Source: Xylocopa sonorina (Eukaryota > Arthropoda > Insecta > Hymenoptera > Apidae). From it: a stretch of 64,000 nucleotides of DNA. The translations under genes were made by a program, and so were the position numbers. Location of the stretch: the NCBI RefSeq assembly GCF_050948175.1, contig NC_135194.1, positions 13,880,033-13,944,032 on the forward strand. Reading direction: 5' to 3'. Position 1 is the stretch's first letter; every line of letters starts with the position of its first letter. This document shows positions 15,101-25,600 of this stretch, in pieces. The notes under the pieces are model-generated. The model worked only from the letters and a program-made list of their open reading frames with translations. It searched no databases and was not told the origin of the DNA.

Positions 15101-15280
15101 ATTATAGGACGTCGAACGGTCGATCGACGAGGAACTTGCCGCTCGTATGCATAGTTGGAGCAATCAAAAAGCGCAATGCTCGCCGTATTGATCGGCCACG
15201 CGCGAGCAGCCGTCGATAAATCCAGGGGATCGCAAACAAAAATGTTCCCATCGCAGCCCCGTTTTTCCGTCATTAAAATA
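9171..15280. other. Non-coding stretch with a possible conserved block
   Basis: No gene is recognised. The interval 10195-10400 stands out: short AT-rich words (TTATGCATGC, AATTACATTG, TTGCATAAT, TTTATAATGCAAC) are spaced through balanced sequence, the texture common in insect enhancers. A short inverted repeat with CCAAT boxes lies at 12606-12630. The remainder is CpG-rich, with pyrimidine tracts near 12119-12180 and 13720-13790. Confidence 0.4.
12606..12630. repeat. Inverted repeat of CCAAT boxes
   Basis: ATTGGCTCT (12606-12614) and its exact reverse complement AGAGCCAAT (12622-12630) flank seven bases. The arms place two CCAAT motifs in opposite orientation. It could be a bound dyad or a small hairpin; chance is possible at this arm length. 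Confidence 0.45.
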
Positions 15281-15404
15281 TTTGCATTCCCTCTGGCTGT
15301 GCCTCTCGATGCTTATCTTCCACCGTGATGTTAAATTACGGGCGTATCATCGAATCGATTCGCATTATTCGACGGGTCAACGTCCGTTTCCTCTCGTGCC
15401 TCTT

Positions 15405-15444
15405 TCTCTCTCTCTCTCCGTCTCTCTCTCTCTCTCTCTCTCTT
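15405..15444. repeat. (CT)n microsatellite
   Basis: A nearly uninterrupted CT repeat on the plus strand. A GA-rich tract on the same strand lies about 105 bp downstream (15548-15590), so the two are roughly complementary and could pair as a hairpin. Confidence 0.85.
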
Positions 15445-17712
15445 CCTCTGTGCCTCGTCGAGGTTCGTAATTCTCCAGGAATAAGACGAGCGGACGAAAA
15501 AAGAGAAAGCAAAGGAGGGACCGGGATGGTTGACAGAAGTTACCGGGGCGAGAGGGAGCGAGAAAGAGAGAGAAGGTAGGAGAGAAGGGGTTAGGCGGCG
15601 GGGCGCACCGCTAGGTCGAAAAAACGACCCGGCCGCTTGGGCCCTTTGCCTTACAATTAGGGAGACCCACGAGTCTACGGGATATATTAAATAATTTATA
15701 ATTGTTTTGCCCCGCTCGGTGATACACGTCGGCGAGTCGTTTACACAGCGAGGTACAGGTAAGCCTTTTTGCCCTATCCGGCTCGCAGGGTGAGCCTTGA
15801 CAATGATAGATAGCCGGATTCGCGATTATGAAGTCACGATCGCGTTATCGCGGACGTTGGCTACCCTCGATTCGAGTCAATTGCCCAGTGATACGCCGCG
15901 GTTCAGGCTGGTCGATCTTGGGAACGATGCGAAGATCGTACCCGCGGATCGGTAAACGCGTTCAGCGGCTCGTCGACCAGTCAGTCGATCAGTCACGTCC
16001 TGTTCCTTTGGAAATTTCATTCTTCCGATCCAGCTTGTAACCGACATATTCTAACGCCTCTCCATTATGGAGCGACTATTGTAAAATCGTGATACCAGAG
16101 ATCGAGCGTTACGCTCCGATACGGACAAAAGCCAGAGCCGTGGCCTTTATCGGCAGCGTCGAACAGGTTTTGTTAGGGAAAGTACATAAATAACCACCTC
16201 CTGGTTTAGACGGTTTTTGCGGGTGCTTTTAAATGTCATACGGAAACGTATGCCTTCGAATTCGCGGCGAAATCACCGGGTTTCAGGGAGCAGCGCCGTG
16301 CCAGAGGGATTATATTCAGGCCAGATCACAGCTACGCCACGGGTTCATAAATCAGAGGCCTTTACTGTTCACGTGCCCCGGTTGCCTCGGTTTCACCGTT
16401 TTATTACGTCAACCGTTGCTTTTCTGGCGGCTGCGAACATATTGTTACAGGGCGAGCGTGCGCTCGGGTATTTCGCGCCTCTGCGCTCCGTTTCGCGTCG
16501 CGAAAATGAGGAATGGCCAAGGAGCGAATGTTGAATTTCGCGCGTTGCTGCATACTTTTACGACGAGAGTGAAAAGTGAGAGCAAGAGCGACTCGCTGGC
16601 TACGAGTTTCGCTCGTTTACGAGCTGGAGAGATCCGAGACGCTCGAAAAACGATTCCTTCGAACCCATCCAGCCTACAAACAGGAACGAATTCACGATTA
16701 ACCGACGCGAGAATGATCGAGATCGCCGCGTCGCTTCGAGCCATTCATCGACCCTGTCGCTCTTCTTTCACGTCCTCCGTCGATCTACTTATTTGCTTGT
16801 GCTTGTGCGCGTGTGTGCGTGCCACGGGGGTAGGTAGAGGCGACACCAACTAAAATTCCATCGGCATGTCCATCCATACATATCGATGAGAGAACGCGAT
16901 TTCAGCGTCGGCGAAGAGGAGCCGAGAGGTGGTGTCGTCGCTACAAGCTAAAAGATGTATCCAGCCGGGATGGGCAAGAAGGGCCGATTTCTTCGCGCAA
17001 GAAGGACCACGGGGATTGCGGAGCGGCTGACTCCTTGCGTCAAGGATGACGTATGGCTACGCGATCGACCGGGTACTCCTGCGAACCGTTCTCGCCCTCG
17101 TTTTGTCCCCTACGCTTCCGCAATCCCGGCAAAAAATCGTTCCTTCCTCCGTTCCATTTCTGAACGGTGTCGCGCACGCATCCGTGTCGCGGACATCGGA
17201 AGGGGTAAAGCGTCGCGGAGTGCTCCGTGAAATCTAAGAATCTAAAGAAAATTACAAAGCCTATCTCCCACGTTCGAGAACGCTTCGATCCACCGCCGCG
17301 ACCACCCGCGCAAGAACTTAATTGAAATACCCTATGCGAAAGAAACGATCGAACGTCCAGCGGAACTTCCACGGAATACATATCGGCAACATGGAACCGA
17401 GCAAAGTACCATGAACTGATCGCCACGATAAACTCCGTCGCGGCGCGCAGCGTCCGCTCGCAGAGATTATTCTCCCGATCGACTAGGCTCGAGGTGTATA
17501 CGCGCACACGGAGGCGAACGCGCGTCCGTACACGCGCGCTCCAGCCTCCGTGGCGAACCTATACGAGCGCCGGGACTCGCCGGGATTGTAAAATTATGCA
17601 GCAGCTACCGTCGGCGGAGGGGACACCTGACAACCCGTTTAACCTCGCGGTCGCCTCTCATTTATGACAAAAAGAGAAGCTTAGCCAGCAGTATGGCGTT
17701 CACGGGTTATTA

Positions 17713-17723
17713 AAGATGGCGGC
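17713..17723 (+). promoter_or_regulatory. Perfect YY1/Pho-type motif AAGATGGCGGC
   Basis: AAGATGGCGGC is the canonical YY1-family site; in flies Pho and Pho-like bind a closely related word. The embedded ATG (17716) opens a 78-codon frame with no recognisable domain. YY1-type sites often sit just after start sites, so this could mark an unannotated transcript, a Polycomb-type element, or a chance match. Confidence 0.35.
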
Positions 17724-18337
17724 TACGCGACCGTGTACGCGCGCGGACCCGTTTCTTGCGATCGCGCTCGCCTTCCGCGCCGCGTACGCTCCTATCGTCC
17801 ATTTGAATCCGCTTTCGTACGGATTTTTATTGTTTCCAGTTTTTCAAACATTCTGTCGTCCACCAAAGTATCGGTGGTGTCTCGTAATTCTTAAGAAAGA
17901 TATGATTGGAATCGCTTGCGCTTACCACTTCGTGGCGAGTAAACGTTCGTAGTCTGAGCGATTTCACGAAGAAAATATAGGAAGATATCGCTAAGATCGT
18001 AAGTAAAAAAAGTCTGTCGATGATCGCAGGGGTCTCTGAAGCGATCGTACCGAATCAGACACCTACGCGTGACCCATGGCGAGGCAATTAATTAGGGGCA
18101 AACAGAAAAATCGGTCGGACGTAACCATTGGGTGGCAGGGATTATCTTCGATCTAGCGGACGCTTCCTTCCCTCCGTTGTCGGTGGATTAAGGTGCCTCG
18201 CGAGGACAAGGAGGAAAGTGGCGCGGGGCGGCGAGAGAAAGAAGCCACGGGAACGAGTGGCAGTGAAAAGGGGGCGGCATTCGGTAGGCCTCGTGCCTCG
18301 CGTTCCATCCGACGTCTCGTCTCGTCGAAACGCATGC

Positions 18338-18358
18338 ACGTCCGACGTCCGACGTCCG
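18338..18358 (+). repeat. Tandem heptamer ACGTCCG x3
   Basis: Three perfect, adjacent ACGTCCG units, followed by ATGTATATAATTTATG. The function is unknown. It may be a small replication-slippage array or clustered binding sites. Confidence 0.7.
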
Positions 18359-21300
18359 ATGTATATAATTTATGAAGTATCTGCATTCCCGGCAATGATA
18401 AATCAACCCGCCACCCCGGCAGGAGCCGCGAGCATCTGAGGCGCTCAGCCGCGGAGAACCGTCCCGTGCAAATACTATACGCCTTCTCCCCGTGAAACTT
18501 TTCAGTTTCGCTCCGCGGTCAGCCGTTCGTCTTAGAGTTCGCGTAACCTTTTTTTCTGCCTCGACTAAAGCCGCGAAATTGCGGTTCGAATGGCTGAGCT
18601 CGTTCGAGAGCATCGAGAGGAATATTTGATTTCGTTAGAAATGTCTTTGGGGAATTTTCACGGGAACGAAGGATTCGAATGGTTCTAAGTTTGACCCAAA
18701 CAACGGTTGTTATTAATTTACCGAAAGCCATCGACCGTCCCGAGAGAAGATCCTCCGCAAACAATCCTATCAAACCCGACAAACGACACACGCCACTCCA
18801 CGGGGCCTCCAAAAAAGGCCGTGGCAATCAAAGGAGCGTGAGAGACTGGGCCGTCGAAGTCGCTCGCTCGAGTTTCCAGGTAACGAGCGCAGTGCCAGTT
18901 TCGTCCCGCCGACGATGGACCCCGCGACGAAAAGAAACCGATCCTCCTCGTCCGCGTCGAGCTCGTAGCGCTATTCCTGAAAGGACGAACGGCGCGGACG
19001 CTGCTGTTGCTGGTGCCGCCGCTGTTCGATCCGTTCGCAATGGCTGCCGGTATAATTGAGCTACAAATTCCACGGTGATCAACCGGTCGCGCTGCGTCTC
19101 ATACGAAATCAGACGAAACGGTCCCCGTTCCCGGGGCCCCGGTAACAATCGGGCCTGGTCCACGATCGAGGGATACCCGCCGATTCAAACGAACCGCCGT
19201 CGCGGCATTCCATCGGCGCAAAAACTGGGCACATGCGTGGTCACGTACTGCCGCGCAACGCCGCGCAACAACGTGCACCTGATACGTATTCATATACGCG
19301 CTGCTTCTCGATTCGGCTCTCGAAAGAACAGGACGACTCGTCTGGGTGTATAGAAGGGGAGGAGGGTGGGTAGGGTGCTCGTAGGGACGTTGCCGTTCCT
19401 TTGATTGCGCCTCGTCTGTTTCTGGACCGACGCTTACGATGGGATTGAGACGAGCCGCCAACAGTTGCGGGGCCAGTTTAACCTTTTAATGATCGACGGG
19501 ACTTTGAGGTTCTGGATTTGGGGACCGATCGACGATGCTATTCGGGAGCATCGCGAATTGCCGATACAAAATTCTTGTCCCGAACGAGAGGACGGAATTG
19601 TCGAGAGGTAACGACTACATCTCGCTGGGCTCGTGCTGCTCGAGGAAGCGGTACGATATCCTCGAGCTGGCGTGGCAGAAGGCAGAGATCGAAAGCGAGC
19701 GAAAATCAACGGTAGCAAAGCAGAAACGGGCTGATTCGACGTGGAGCACCGTCTGAGAGAAGAAGAAGGCAGCGTGCGCTGCGGGCAAAACCTACGCGAC
19801 GCGAACCCGATACGGGCATTTCTGCCGCTACTGAATCAAAGACTTCTCGTGAAAATACCAGGCATAGCGACGAATCCACGGACGCGGCCGTGAGCGTCCT
19901 CCTTGCCACGCACGCCAGCGGCGACGTCCTGGCCTCTCCTGGTGTCTCAGGATGCAGTCGTTGCGACTGCAACGCGGCCCGCTTAGCCGCGTGCACCGGC
20001 CTGGACCGGCCAGCCATGAGTGAGCTGAGTTGATACGATTGTTTTTACGGGCGCACCCAGTAAGCAAGAAACTGTCCTTCGGCAGTGACGCTCACCGCTT
20101 CCTTCGACATTTAAATCGCTATCACTTGGCTGAAACTCGAGGATCGACGCTGATCGAGGAGTCGAGGAATTGGAGCGAGAAACGACCGATTCGTTTTTTC
20201 GAAATTTGAATAGCAAGGTAGCTTCCAGTATTCGATGGATCGTTAGACGATCTTCCATGTTATTCTCGAATAAATTACGACCATGGAAACACCTGGATAC
20301 GAAGAGCAGAAGAGATTACGCAGAGAAATCGAGATTCGTCGAAGGATTCGAACGATCTGCCGATGAACGATGGCCGTCTCGAGCGGTACCAGAGGGAAGC
20401 GGAGGTCGCAGCCATGTGAACCACTGGCGCGCGAGCGAGTTGGCGGGAACGCAGCTGCCGCTTCGCCGTCGGTGGACAAGTTTGAGCGCTTCGTTGTCTT
20501 CTTGAATTGCACATATTTATGCGCGCTACGTAATGTCCCGATACCCGATGGCTCTTTGATCCGTATCCGGCGCGGCGTCGTCTATTCCAAAATCGATCGA
20601 TCCGCGTGCGCGTCGTTGAATAGAAATCCCCGGTTATAAACCCCCGTCCGTGTCAGCCCGTACCCACCGCACCTATCCGAGGCCACCGTTCGATCTTGCT
20701 ATACGTCCGTCATTCGCGATAACCTAGTGAATTATTCCGACTCGTCCCGGTTCCATCTCCCGATCGGCCATCTCCGCCGCGGTGACCGTCGCGATTTCAT
20801 TGATCCCCGATGACGTAAATCGTCGAGGGAACACGCCCACTCCGCTCGTGGGTCGTCGCAATCAACGATTTTTCCTCCCGTCGAGCCCGCGACATCGCCG
20901 TTGCCTGTTTGAAATGTACATCAATTTCTTGTATCCGATCGCCGGATCACCGTTCCTGGTACGCGCGGCGTTGCGAGGCGTTCTCGATCGATCGCGATAC
21001 ATTCCCCGAGTCGGAAAGTTATGGTATCGGGGCCGCTCGTAATTCCCGGGCTAGCCGACAGCCTTCCCCCGATATATCTCTGGATACAGATCGCGCGACC
21101 CAGGTCGAATCGTCAGCAGCTAGTTACCCGCGTGTACGTAGAAGCGCGAGACGGAGCGGCGCGCGTGCTGCCCGCGGACCGATCGACGAACCACCACCGG
21201 TGGTGGCCACTCCGTCCTCTCCCTTTCTCGCGATGAAAAGGGTCGAACCAGGCTGATGGAGAGAGAGAGAGAGAGGGAAAGGGGGAGAGGGGACGTGTCG

Positions 21301-22664
21301 CGTCTGTTGGAGACCGAGAGAGCCAGAAGAAGCGACGAGCCCAGAAACCCAGGTGCGAACGGAATGCAGTCCAATCCATTCGTGGAATCCGATCTTGCTT
21401 TAGTAAATCCCAGCCGGTGGAAAAAGCACGCGGAATAATGCGGGCCCGAGCAGCGAGCGTCGGCAAAGAGCAGCGAGAACACGAAATTGTCGTCGAAACG
21501 GCCGGTGGAACGGCTCCGCTCCGCTTTTCGGTTGATCCTCGTTGGGACTCGGTGAGCCTCGCCTCATCTTTCGGGCCCGTCCCTCGTGATCGCGAATGGA
21601 GAACGCCCGTGAGAAGGGGGAGGCGCGCGGCGATAATGCGATTCCGGTCCCACCGCGCGTATGTGGGATACGCTCGTTTTTGCCCGGCGAAAGAGCCGGG
21701 GCTGCGTCGATTTTTATTAATGACTCTCGCAAATTGCCGCCGCGGGCCGATACAGAGATCGCGAACGTTTCACGATTTTTTTGCGCCCACCCTCCCTCCC
21801 CCTCGATCCTTCTTCTAATAACTTTCCAATGATATTCGTTCGCGCCTAATCGGAACTTCCTCGAAGCGTATACGTCGCGGGCAGCTGCTCGAGCCCGTCC
21901 AAATGTGGCCGAGGATAACCGTCTCAAAAAGTAGCGCAGTTGGTGCGCGCAGGCTTGCAACAAACGCAGAAGCATGCGAGGAATCGGTGTTACGCTGCAG
22001 GGGGGCGCGCGACGATATAGGCCGCTGTTTATCGCAATCGTCAGTTCCACTGAAAACGACGCGCCAAAAGCGGGTGATCGGCGGGAGAGCAAACGCGACA
22101 GCCGGGCGTAGCCGTCGTCCAGGCGATGGATTCATGACACCGGTCGGACAGGCCTGGGCATTAAGATTTTTCCCGGAAGCGGCGATCTAATCGCGGCGGG
22201 CGAGAAGAAAAATGGCTCGGTCGCGATTTCCCCTCGTCCATCACCATCTCGCTAGGTTCGGTACGCGGTAGCGTTTCAACTGTTCCGAGAGAGCTCGTAC
22301 CCGGGGACGACAGGCTACGCTCCGCTCGCATACCTACAACGCGAACAATTTGTAGTCCCAGCCGGGATAAAAAGGGACCAATTAAGAGAAACTCCGGGGG
22401 GACAGGGCGGATCCGTTGGAGAACCGGGGGCCGCTCTCCGCTCGGCCGTAAGCGCGGGGCTTTTTTCGCCCCGCAGAACCGCGGGCCAACCGCGTTTTAA
22501 TGTACGATCTCGCGTTTAGACAGGTGCGGGAATCGCGAGACCGGCTGCCCGGGACGGTAACCAGCGCGCGCGAATTATACTGTCACGCCGCGTTAACGTC
22601 ACCCATTTTCTGCGCCCCATTCGTGCACGCTTGGTTACGAGCCGCTAATGAGCCGCGGCTCCTC

Positions 22665-22684
22665 TCCCTCTCTCTCTCTCTCTC
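22665..22684. repeat. (CT)n microsatellite
   Basis: Simple CT repeat within a GC-rich segment; no gene context. Confidence 0.8.
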
Positions 22685-23330
22685 GCCGCGCCGCCGTGCT
22701 TTGTTGAATTTCACGATCGTAAAAATGACGGCTTCATGCCTCGACCTTCGGTTTTTACGCACCTGCAACACCCGACCCTCTCTCGAATTTTCTACGCCCT
22801 CGATATAAACGCGCCTACGGACGCGTTCGGAGTGGAAGGCCAGGAATGGAAGAGCCGAACCGGGCGAAGGTTCGAATACCCGGTGCGTCGTCGAGCTTAC
22901 CGCGAAGGGGTCGCCAGGGTGGTGGGTGTCGCTCGACGACGTTTTATTTTACCGGGGCGAGCGTGGCGGATGCGCGCACCGTGCATTTGCATGGTGCAAT
23001 ATCGTACGTTCTTAGGCGGCCAATTACGCGAGTCGATTCTGGGACCGATAGGAAGCGGAGTCGAGGGGCCCCACCGAACGAGACGCCGCACGAGCGGTTA
23101 CGACGGGGCCTCCTCCTTCTTCCTCCCTTCTACTCCTCTCCACTCCTCCCCTCTGACCACCCTTTGGCCCGTCGCGCCGTTTCCATGATACATTGCGAAC
23201 GCGCACGCTAGCCCACCGATGCTCCATATGTTCTCCCTTCGGTTCGCGCGAGGCCGAACCGTACCGGGAGAAAGGTTAACCTCCTGGACGTGGGACTGGG
23301 ACAGGGATAGAGATCGGTGCCGTCTGGGTA

Positions 23331-23379
23331 TCATTAGCATAGAGAGGCAGGAAGCGCAATTTTCGCAGCGCACGCGAGC
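23331..23379 (+). repeat. Triplicated ~46-50 bp element, copy A
   Basis: Shared features in order are TTAGCAT, then GCAGGAAGCGCAATTTTCG, two variable bases, then GCGCACGCGAGC. The A and C cores are identical apart from the two bases (CA in A, TG in C). All copies have the same orientation. Confidence 0.75.
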
Positions 23380-23686
23380 TGTTTAACGTCACGACGTGCT
23401 AACCCGCGCGTCCTTGAGAATTCGTTCACCCAGGGGGATGATTCGCGGGCGCAACCGTCGCGAGACAGATGGACGCGGGGATCGCGCGGACGCGATTGGA
23501 AAATGATTTCGCCGTTCACCAGGATTAATTAACCGCGTAGGATATGATTTAATATTTAAATGACGTCTACCGCGGCTTATCGATATACGGCTGGTGTACA
23601 GACAGAAAACGATATTTGCCTAATAATCCCGGCGAGCAGACAATGGGCCACTGGTAACGAGCGAACTGCGTAATCTATACGGTGGA

Positions 23687-23732
23687 TCGTTAGCATAGCC
23701 AGGAAGCACGAATTTCGAACGGCGCACGCGAG
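23687..23732 (+). repeat. Triplicated ~46-50 bp element, copy B (diverged)
   Basis: It keeps TTAGCATAG, CAGGAAGC and GGCGCACGCGAG, but the central CGCAATTTTCG has become ACGAATTTCGAA. It lies about 352 bp downstream of copy A in the same orientation. The flanks of A and B are unrelated, so the unit itself, not a larger duplication, is what is shared. Confidence 0.65.
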
Positions 23733-24229
23733 TACCGGAGCAATTATATGGATTGTATAAAAATATATATAATTATTCCAGTTATCCGAGCATCTCGATA
23801 CGCTATCGCAGCGAACGATCCGCGGGATCTTTCGGGTTGAACGGCGATCATGTGGGCTCGGAACACACCAGAGCCGAGAAGGATGTTCGCCTCTGGCTGG
23901 CGTTTTGAATTAATTAAAACGGAGACCCCGGGGCGATTATGAATCGTTATGGTCGTGATTAAAGGTGCGATGCACTGTCTAACCACCTTAAATATGGAAT
24001 TTAGGAAGGTGAAGCATTCGCTGATTCAATTAGAATTATAGAATCATCCTGTGGAAACTCGAGGAACTGCCGGAGCATTCAAGGAGCCCCTACGCCCGGG
24101 AATAAAATGGAAGATTTACTTAAATATAAAGATGGCAAAGGCTTGAGTAACCGCCGCGCGTAGACGGTGACACAACAATGGACGCTCGGAGAAAAGAAAC
24201 CAGCAGAAAGAGGAGAGAAAAAAGGAAAG

Positions 24230-24242
<13 letters not shown>

Positions 24243-24280
<38 letters not shown>
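24243..24280. repeat. (GA)n microsatellite, about 19 units
   Basis: An uninterrupted GA repeat inside a longer purine-only tract (about 24200-24300). In insects GA tracts can bind GAGA factor or form triplex DNA; here it may simply be a microsatellite. Confidence 0.9.
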
Positions 24281-24282
<2 letters not shown>

Positions 24283-24359
24283 GGGAGGGAAAAGAAACAC
24301 AGCACAGAAGGGACTGGCGAGGAGGGAGGTCGAGGTTGGGAAGGAAGGGATCCCGTGAG

Positions 24360-24410
24360 ATAATCGGCATCAACGAAGCAGGAAGCGCAATTTTCGTGGC
24401 GCACGCGAGC
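24360..24410 (+). repeat. Triplicated ~46-50 bp element, copy C
   Basis: Its GCAGGAAGCGCAATTTTCG and GCGCACGCGAGC blocks match copy A exactly, 1,030 bp downstream. The 5' block reads TCGGCAT rather than TTAGCAT. It directly follows the purine tract that contains the GA microsatellite. Confidence 0.75.
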
Positions 24411-24623
24411 CCTATAGGCATATTTAAACAGCGTTCACCGCATCGCGAGAGGGTGCCTCGTAATGGGTATCCCTCTTGGTTCTGGTTTGTGAATTGAAAT
24501 TGCTCTCGCCTCTCTCCACCTCCCCCGCAACGCGTATCCCCGTATTCGCGATGTTAAATCCTAGGTTAAGCTATATTTCGCCCGGGAGATACGTGCGAGC
24601 TGACGCGCGCGCGGAACCGTCGC

Positions 24624-24703
24624 TGTAATTATTTTGTATGAACGCGTAAGTGTGTAATTATTACGTATGAACGCGCCGTAAATATTTATGACGTATGCAG
24701 ACG
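24624..24703 (+). repeat. Tandem TGTAATTATT..GTATGAACGCG repeat (2 copies plus a remnant)
   Basis: Copy 1 (24624-24646) and copy 2 (24653-24675) match at 21 of 23 positions: TGTAATTATT, two variable bases (TT or AC), then GTATGAACGCG. A degenerate third unit (GTAAATATTTATGACGTATG) starts at 24678. The period is 25-29 bp. TAATTA-type cores suggest repeated homeodomain sites. Confidence 0.65.
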
Positions 24704-25317
24704 AGCGTTCCCGCTTATTAGTGTAACTGTACGGTGTTCAGTAACTCGCGAACGGGTCGAGGGAATTTCCTTTCTTTTCGATCCGTGGCAGTAAAAAATT
24801 TATGCGAATCTCATACTTTGGGAAATCATCGTGACTAATTACCGTGTCATCATTGAAATTACGAATCCATTACGCGGCAACGCGGGGAGGGGGGTGGGGG
24901 AGAAGTTCGATTTTTCTACCGACGATCCCGTCTACCGCGCAGCGCTAGTACGCGCGTTCGTGTCCCGAGACGATCGCGGGCAAGCCGCACGAGCTCCGTA
25001 TCGATCCGGATCTTCTCGCGGACCAACCACGCACCAACGGATACACCACCCTGGATACTTCACGTCTGGCTGTCATTCGCATTATACGCTCTCAGATGCA
25101 TCAGCCACGCCGCCGCTGGGAAACTCGAGGGGGGGCGCGCGTTCCGCGGCTGCCCTCCGGTTACATCGCCACGGGCAGATCTGAAATCGCTATTGCAGTC
25201 AACGAGGTGCTTACCGTTTCGCAGCGGGAGTAAACGGTCTGCTTAAGGTACACGTACGACCTGCACGAGGAGCGAACGAGTAACGTAACGCGTAGATAAG
25301 ATCCTCCGCGAACATCC

Positions 25318-25439
25318 AGAAGAAGAAGAAGAAGAAGAAGAAGAAGAAGACGACGACGACGACGAAGAAGAAGAAAGAGAAAAAGAAGAAGCAAAAGAAG
25401 AAGAAGAAGCAGCAGCAGCGGCAGCAGAAGAAGGAGAGG
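25318..25439. repeat. Compound (GAA)n-(ACG)n-(GAA)n-(CAG)n trinucleotide repeat
   Basis: GAA units run to 25350, then ACG units to about 25365, then interrupted GAA and short CAG/CGG units. It is not in a coding context. GAA arrays of this kind mutate in length easily. Confidence 0.85.
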
Positions 25440-25600
25440 AAGAAAGGGGAGAATGAAACGGAGAGGCGGTCAGGAGGGACTGTTAAGGGGAACGAGGACG
25501 CGTGGTCAGACAGAGTGAGAGAGAGTGAGAAAGAGAGAGAGAGAGAGGAAGAGGTGGGTCACGGTGGAGGCGAAACGTATGCAGGAACAACGTAAGGCCC

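Larger units (their letters stand above)
15281..22660. other. Non-coding stretch, no gene recognised
   Basis: CpG-rich DNA without supported genes. It contains the opposed CT and GA tracts near 15.4-15.6 kb, a perfect YY1/Pho-type word at 17713, three tandem ACGTCCG units at 18338-18358, and a GA repeat at about 21257-21285. Open frames of 100-230 codons are Arg/Ser-rich and occur on both strands, so they are treated as chance. Confidence 0.5.
22685..25600. other. Non-coding stretch holding clustered local repeats
   Basis: No gene is recognised. The interval contains three copies of a ~46-50 bp element (23331, 23687, 24360), a two- to three-copy TGTAATTATT repeat (24624-24703), a large GA microsatellite (24243-24280), a GAA/ACG compound repeat (25318-25439) and a GA-rich tract (25515-25550). 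The 23520-24060 interval has AT-rich words (TTAATTAA, AATATTTAAAT, TAATTAAAAC) typical of insect enhancers. It is the densest candidate regulatory cluster of the desert. Confidence 0.5.

Noticed and set aside
22860..22890. tRNA B-box-like GGTTCGAATACC
   Set aside because: The flanking bases do not form a T-arm stem and there is no A-box upstream.
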